The position numbers and the translations under genes are program-made. The notes under the pieces were generated by a model. The model saw nothing but the letters and a program-made list of their open reading frames with translations, was not told the origin of the DNA and did no database searches. A stretch of DNA of 64,000 nucleotides, taken from NCBI GenBank assembly GCA_963764195.1, contig CAVXRG010000003.1, forward strand, positions 682,001 to 746,000, given 5' to 3'. Shown one piece after another: positions 60,266-64,000 of the stretch (the first letter of the stretch is position 1; every line of letters begins with the position of its first letter). The DNA is from JBDSSS01 sp963764195. Its GTDB lineage: Bacteria > Actinomycetota > Actinomycetes > Actinomycetales > Dermatophilaceae.

Positions 60266-60967
60266 GTGACCAGTCCCGAGCGGAGCAGGCTGGGGCGCAG
60301 GCTCGACCGCGATGCCCTCGCGCGTCCGGTGCTCGACGTCGCGCGTGACCTGCTCGGTTGCCGGATCGCGCGCGGCGGGGTCGTCGTACGGATCACCGAG
60401 ACCGAGGCGTACGCCGGCGGCACCGATCCGGCCTCGACGGTGCTCGGTCGGCCGACACCCCACAACGCGCCCGTCTTCGGCCCGGCCGGGCACGCCTTCG
60501 TCTACTTCACCTACGGGCACCACTGGATGCTGTGCGTCGTCACCGACGGGCCGGGCGTGCCCAACGTCGTGCTCGTCCGCGCGGCCGAGGCGGTGTCCGG
60601 ACAGGACCTCGTCGCGGCCCGGCGCGGCACTGCGAGGCCGCGGGACTGGTGCCGCGGACCGGGCCGGCTGACGCAGGCGCTCGGGGTGAGCGGGTCGGAC
60701 TCCGGGGCGGACCTCTGCGCTGACGACTCGGGTGACGACTCGGGTGACGACGGGGCCGGTTCTTCACATGGGGACGAGCTCAGCCTGTGGGCACCGGCGT
60801 CCGACGAGCGACCCCCGGTGCTGACGGGACCGCGGGTGGGGGTGCGGGGACCGGGAGGCGACGGGACGGCATACCCCTGGCGGTTCTGGCTCGAGGGTGA
60901 GCCCACCGTCTCGCCGTACCGACGCGCAGCACCACGTCCACCGGCACGACCCGGGCGCGGGACCTGA
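60266..60967 (+). CDS. 3-methyladenine DNA glycosylase (AAG family), copy 2
   Basis: A second AAG-type glycosylase, 233 residues, clearly related to copy 1. It has RITETEAYAGGTDPAS with the catalytic Glu, FGPAGHAFVYFTYGHHWMLCVVT, WCRGPGRLTQALGVSG and PWRFWLEGEPTVSPY. It has an inserted acidic loop from a 12-bp repeat (DDSGDDSGDD). The GTG before TSPERSRLG is the likeliest start; the open frame extends further up but that part looks non-coding. Differences are spread along the whole protein, so the duplication is not recent. Confidence 0.85.
   Translation: MTSPERSRLGRRLDRDALARPVLDVARDLLGCRIARGGVVVRITETEAYAGGTDPASTVLGRPTPHNAPVFGPAGHAFVYFTYGHHWMLCVVTDGPGVPNVVLVRAAEAVSGQDLVAARRGTARPRDWCRGPGRLTQALGVSGSDSGADLCADDSGDDSGDDGAGSSHGDELSLWAPASDERPPVLTGPRVGVRGPGGDGTAYPWRFWLEGEPTVSPYRRAAPRPPARPGRGT
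60722..60757 (+). repeat. 12-bp tandem repeat in mpg copy 2
   Basis: GACGACTCGGGT twice, then a diverged third unit GACGACGGGGCC, encoding DDSGDDSGDDGA. Similar in period and product to the repeat at the end of the MFS transporter. Confidence 0.85.
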
Positions 60968-61079
60968 CGACCGGGTGGCGGGACGGTGGGTGAACCCGGT
61001 GGCCGGGCGGTGACCGGCTAGGGCAGGCTGTGACGCGGCGGGCAGGGTGCCCGCCGCGACCGAGAGGACACCGATACCC

Positions 61080-62339
61080 GTGACGGACATCTTCGACGAG
61101 CTGCAGTGGCGCGGCCTGGTGGCACAGTCCACCGACGAGGCGGCGCTGCGAGAGGCACTCGCGAAGGGACCCCTCACGCTGTATTGCGGGTTCGACCCGA
61201 CGGCGCCGTCGCTGCACTTCGGCAACCTCGTCCAGCTCGTCGTGCTCCGCCACTTCCAGCGGCGGGGGCACCGGGTGATCTGCCTCGTCGGCGGCTCGAC
61301 CGGGCTGATCGGCGACCCGCGACCGACCGCGGAGCGGGTGCTGCGCACCAAGGACCAGACCGCCGACAACGTCGCGCGGATCAAGGCCCTGGTGAAGCCG
61401 TTCCTTCGCTTCGAGGGCGACAACGCGGCGCTCCTCGTCGACAACCTCGACTGGACCGCGTCGCTCACGGCCCTCGACTTCCTGCGCGACGTGGGCAAGC
61501 ACTTCCGGGTCAACCAGATGATCAAGAAGGACGCGATCGCGACCCGGCTCGAGAGCAACGAGGGGATCTCGTACACGGAGTTCAGCTACCAGCTGCTCCA
61601 GGGCTTCGACTACCTGCACCTCTACCGCGAGTTCGGCTGCACCCTCCAGACGGGGGGCAGCGACCAGTGGGGCAACCTCACCGCCGGGGTGGACCTCATC
61701 CACCGCGCGGAGGGGGAGTCGGTGCACCTGCTGACGACACCGCTGCTCACCGACGCCGCCGGCATGAAGTTCGGCAAGTCCGAGGGCAACGCCGTGTGGC
61801 TCAGTGCCGACATGACGAGCCCGTACGCCTTCTACCAGTACTTCCTCAACATCGAGGACGCCTCCGTCGTCTCCCTGCTCAAGGTCTTCACCGACCGGGA
61901 GCCCGACGAGATCGGTGAGCTCGAGCGCCAGGTGAGCGAGGAGCCGTTCCGTCGGGCGGCCCAGCGGGCACTCGCCGCGGACGTGACGACCCTCGTGCAC
62001 GGGGCGGCGGCGACCGAGGCCGTCCAGGCTGCGTCGGAGGCCCTCTTCGGCAAGGGAGACCTCGGGGCACTCGACGGGCTGACGCTCGGCGACGCGACGG
62101 CTGAGCTGCCGGGCGCCACCATGCCTGCGGGGACCTCCGTCGTCGACGCCCTCGTGGCGGTCGGGCTCGTCGAGTCCCGCAAGGCTGCTCGGCGCGCCAT
62201 CGGGGAGGGCGGGGCGTCCCTCAACAACGTCAAGCTCACCGACCCCGAGCGCGTGCTCGAGGAGGAGGACTTCCTGCACGGGACCGTCGCGGTGCTCAAG
62301 CGGGGCCGGAAGAGCCTCGCAGCGGCTCGCCACGCCTGA
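61080..62339 (+). CDS. tyrS: Tyrosyl-tRNA synthetase
   Basis: Class I synthetase that charges tRNA-Tyr. It has 419 residues, the usual size. It shows the HIGH-like PSLHFGNLVQLVVLRHFQ, the tyrosine pocket EFSYQLLQGFDYLHLY and GGSDQWGNL, and the KMSKS-equivalent KFGKSEGNAVWL. A C-terminal S4 RNA-binding domain begins near ESRKAARRAIGEGG. The GTG is chosen because homology starts there and GAGAGGA lies upstream. An mpg-tyrS neighbourhood is also found in mycobacteria. Confidence 0.95.
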   Translation: MTDIFDELQWRGLVAQSTDEAALREALAKGPLTLYCGFDPTAPSLHFGNLVQLVVLRHFQRRGHRVICLVGGSTGLIGDPRPTAERVLRTKDQTADNVARIKALVKPFLRFEGDNAALLVDNLDWTASLTALDFLRDVGKHFRVNQMIKKDAIATRLESNEGISYTEFSYQLLQGFDYLHLYREFGCTLQTGGSDQWGNLTAGVDLIHRAEGESVHLLTTPLLTDAAGMKFGKSEGNAVWLSADMTSPYAFYQYFLNIEDASVVSLLKVFTDREPDEIGELERQVSEEPFRRAAQRALAADVTTLVHGAAATEAVQAASEALFGKGDLGALDGLTLGDATAELPGATMPAGTSVVDALVAVGLVESRKAARRAIGEGGASLNNVKLTDPERVLEEEDFLHGTVAVLKRGRKSLAAARHA

Positions 62340-62426
62340 AACACGCCGCTAGAAGTCGGGTTCGCCTGTGGTGCAACCGATCCCGCGCCCTTTCGGGTCC
62401 CGGGCGGGCGTGTGGGGCGGGTGGAT

Positions 62427-62456
62427 TTGGCACTCGGGCGAGGACCGGGTTACTGT
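62427..62456 (+). promoter_or_regulatory. rRNA operon promoter P1
   Basis: TTGGCA and TACTGT separated by 18 bases, about 500 bases before the 16S gene. Good match to the main sigma factor consensus. Confidence 0.6.
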
Positions 62457-62637
62457 TCTCTACGTCAGCCCGACAGGGAGGAACGGACGCCACCGCAGCG
62501 AGTGATTGCTGGCGAAGTTGGCCGGTCCCGGGGTTGGCGGAAGTCTGGTGGAGGCGCCTTGTGGGGTGTGGTTTACTGGATGTCCTGCTGAGGCTGGCGG
62601 GGTCGGGTCTGGTCGCTCTGTTGAGCGGGTCACGGGT

Positions 62638-62666
62638 TTGACTCCGTAGGTGGAGGTGGGTAAGTT
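62638..62666 (+). promoter_or_regulatory. rRNA operon promoter P2
   Basis: TTGACT and TAAGTT separated by exactly 17 bases. The best consensus promoter in the window, placed about 290 bases before the 16S gene, as expected for tandem rrn promoters. Confidence 0.7.
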
Positions 62667-62955
62667 TGAAGGGTTGCCCCGGAGCATGGCCTGGATGGTT
62701 GTGTGATGGTGTGTGTCCGATTCTTGAGAACTCAACAGCGTGTCAAATAAATCGATGCCAATTACCTCGTCTCGGGGCTGGCTTCATTGTGGCCTTCATG
62801 GTTGTGGTGGGTTGGTTTCGGGGTGAATTATCCTTTGGTTGAATCGGATGACAAGTTCATTTTTATGGGCTGGTTGTTCGGCTTCTGCCGGGTTTTCGAG
62901 CCCTTCATGGGTTCAAAGTTTGCTCGTGCTCGTTTCGGGTGTGGGTGTTTGAACA
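62667..62955 (+). other. 16S rRNA leader
   Basis: A low-GC transcribed leader. It contains TTCTTGAGAACTCAACAGCG (62721-62740), a sequence typical of actinobacterial rRNA leaders and spacers, involved in antitermination or processing. Together with the promoters, no protein gene is seen between tyrS and 16S rRNA (62340-62955). Confidence 0.7.

Positions 62956-64000
<1,045 letters not shown>

Overview
The window is chromosomal DNA of a high-GC actinobacterium, most likely a member of the Micrococcales close to the family Intrasporangiaceae. The evidence is the very high GC, GTG starts, ATGA/GTGA gene overlaps, a PriA-type isomerase, actinobacterial gene neighbourhoods, and the first about 1,045 nt of a 16S rRNA gene with actinobacterial signatures. 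The genus assignment is inference. No transposase, integrase, tRNA or CRISPR array was seen.

Layout. 1-8.1 kb: the end of an S9 oligopeptidase, then a histidine operon (hisD-hisC-hisB-hisH-priA) running into an SseB-like gene and a DUF445 membrane protein. 8.1-19.4 kb: the main accessory module, a propane/phenol-type soluble di-iron monooxygenase operon of the Prm/Mim kind. It holds the hydroxylase alpha subunit, reductase, beta subunit, coupling protein, an amidohydrolase, a DUF59 protein, a zinc alcohol dehydrogenase and a dedicated GroEL-like chaperonin. A divergent AcoR/MimR-like regulator with a degenerate ATPase domain faces it across a control region with two TCTCA-N3-TGAGA palindromes. 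19.5-37.5 kb: a mosaic of small single genes, many convergent or divergent, including transporters, acetyltransferases, VOC proteins, regulators, a hemerythrin-tailed P1B ATPase and several decayed genes. 37.5-43.7 kb: a UvrA-like double ABC protein, an EF-G-like GTPase and an MFS transporter. 43.7-51.5 kb: infC-rpmI-rplT (infC starts at AUC behind a terminator-like leader), an rRNA/tRNA methyltransferase, a histidine kinase broken inside a 12-bp repeat, and pheST. 51.5-57.8 kb: an arginine operon argCJBDR-H without argF or argG, behind a clear ARG box. 57.8-62.3 kb: two 3-methyladenine glycosylase paralogues flanking an unknown three-gene membrane cassette, then tyrS. 62.3-64 kb: the rRNA promoter and leader, then 16S rRNA running off the end.

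How the parts work together. The monooxygenase would hydroxylate a short alkane or a phenol/ketone, the alcohol dehydrogenase would oxidise the product, and the chaperonin would fold the hydroxylase, as in the mycobacterial mim cluster. The his and arg operons, pheST, tyrS, infC/rpmI/rplT and rrn are core functions.

Two window-wide patterns are more unusual than any one gene. First, the octamer GTATGCCG/CGGCATAC occurs about 31 times by hand count, against roughly two expected from base composition. It sits on both strands and once forms a terminator-like hairpin between convergent genes, yet the coding part of the monooxygenase operon has none. Second, at least fourteen genes (plus one short upstream ORF) have a TANNNT hexamer exactly 6 or 7 nt before the start codon, which indicates leaderless transcription.
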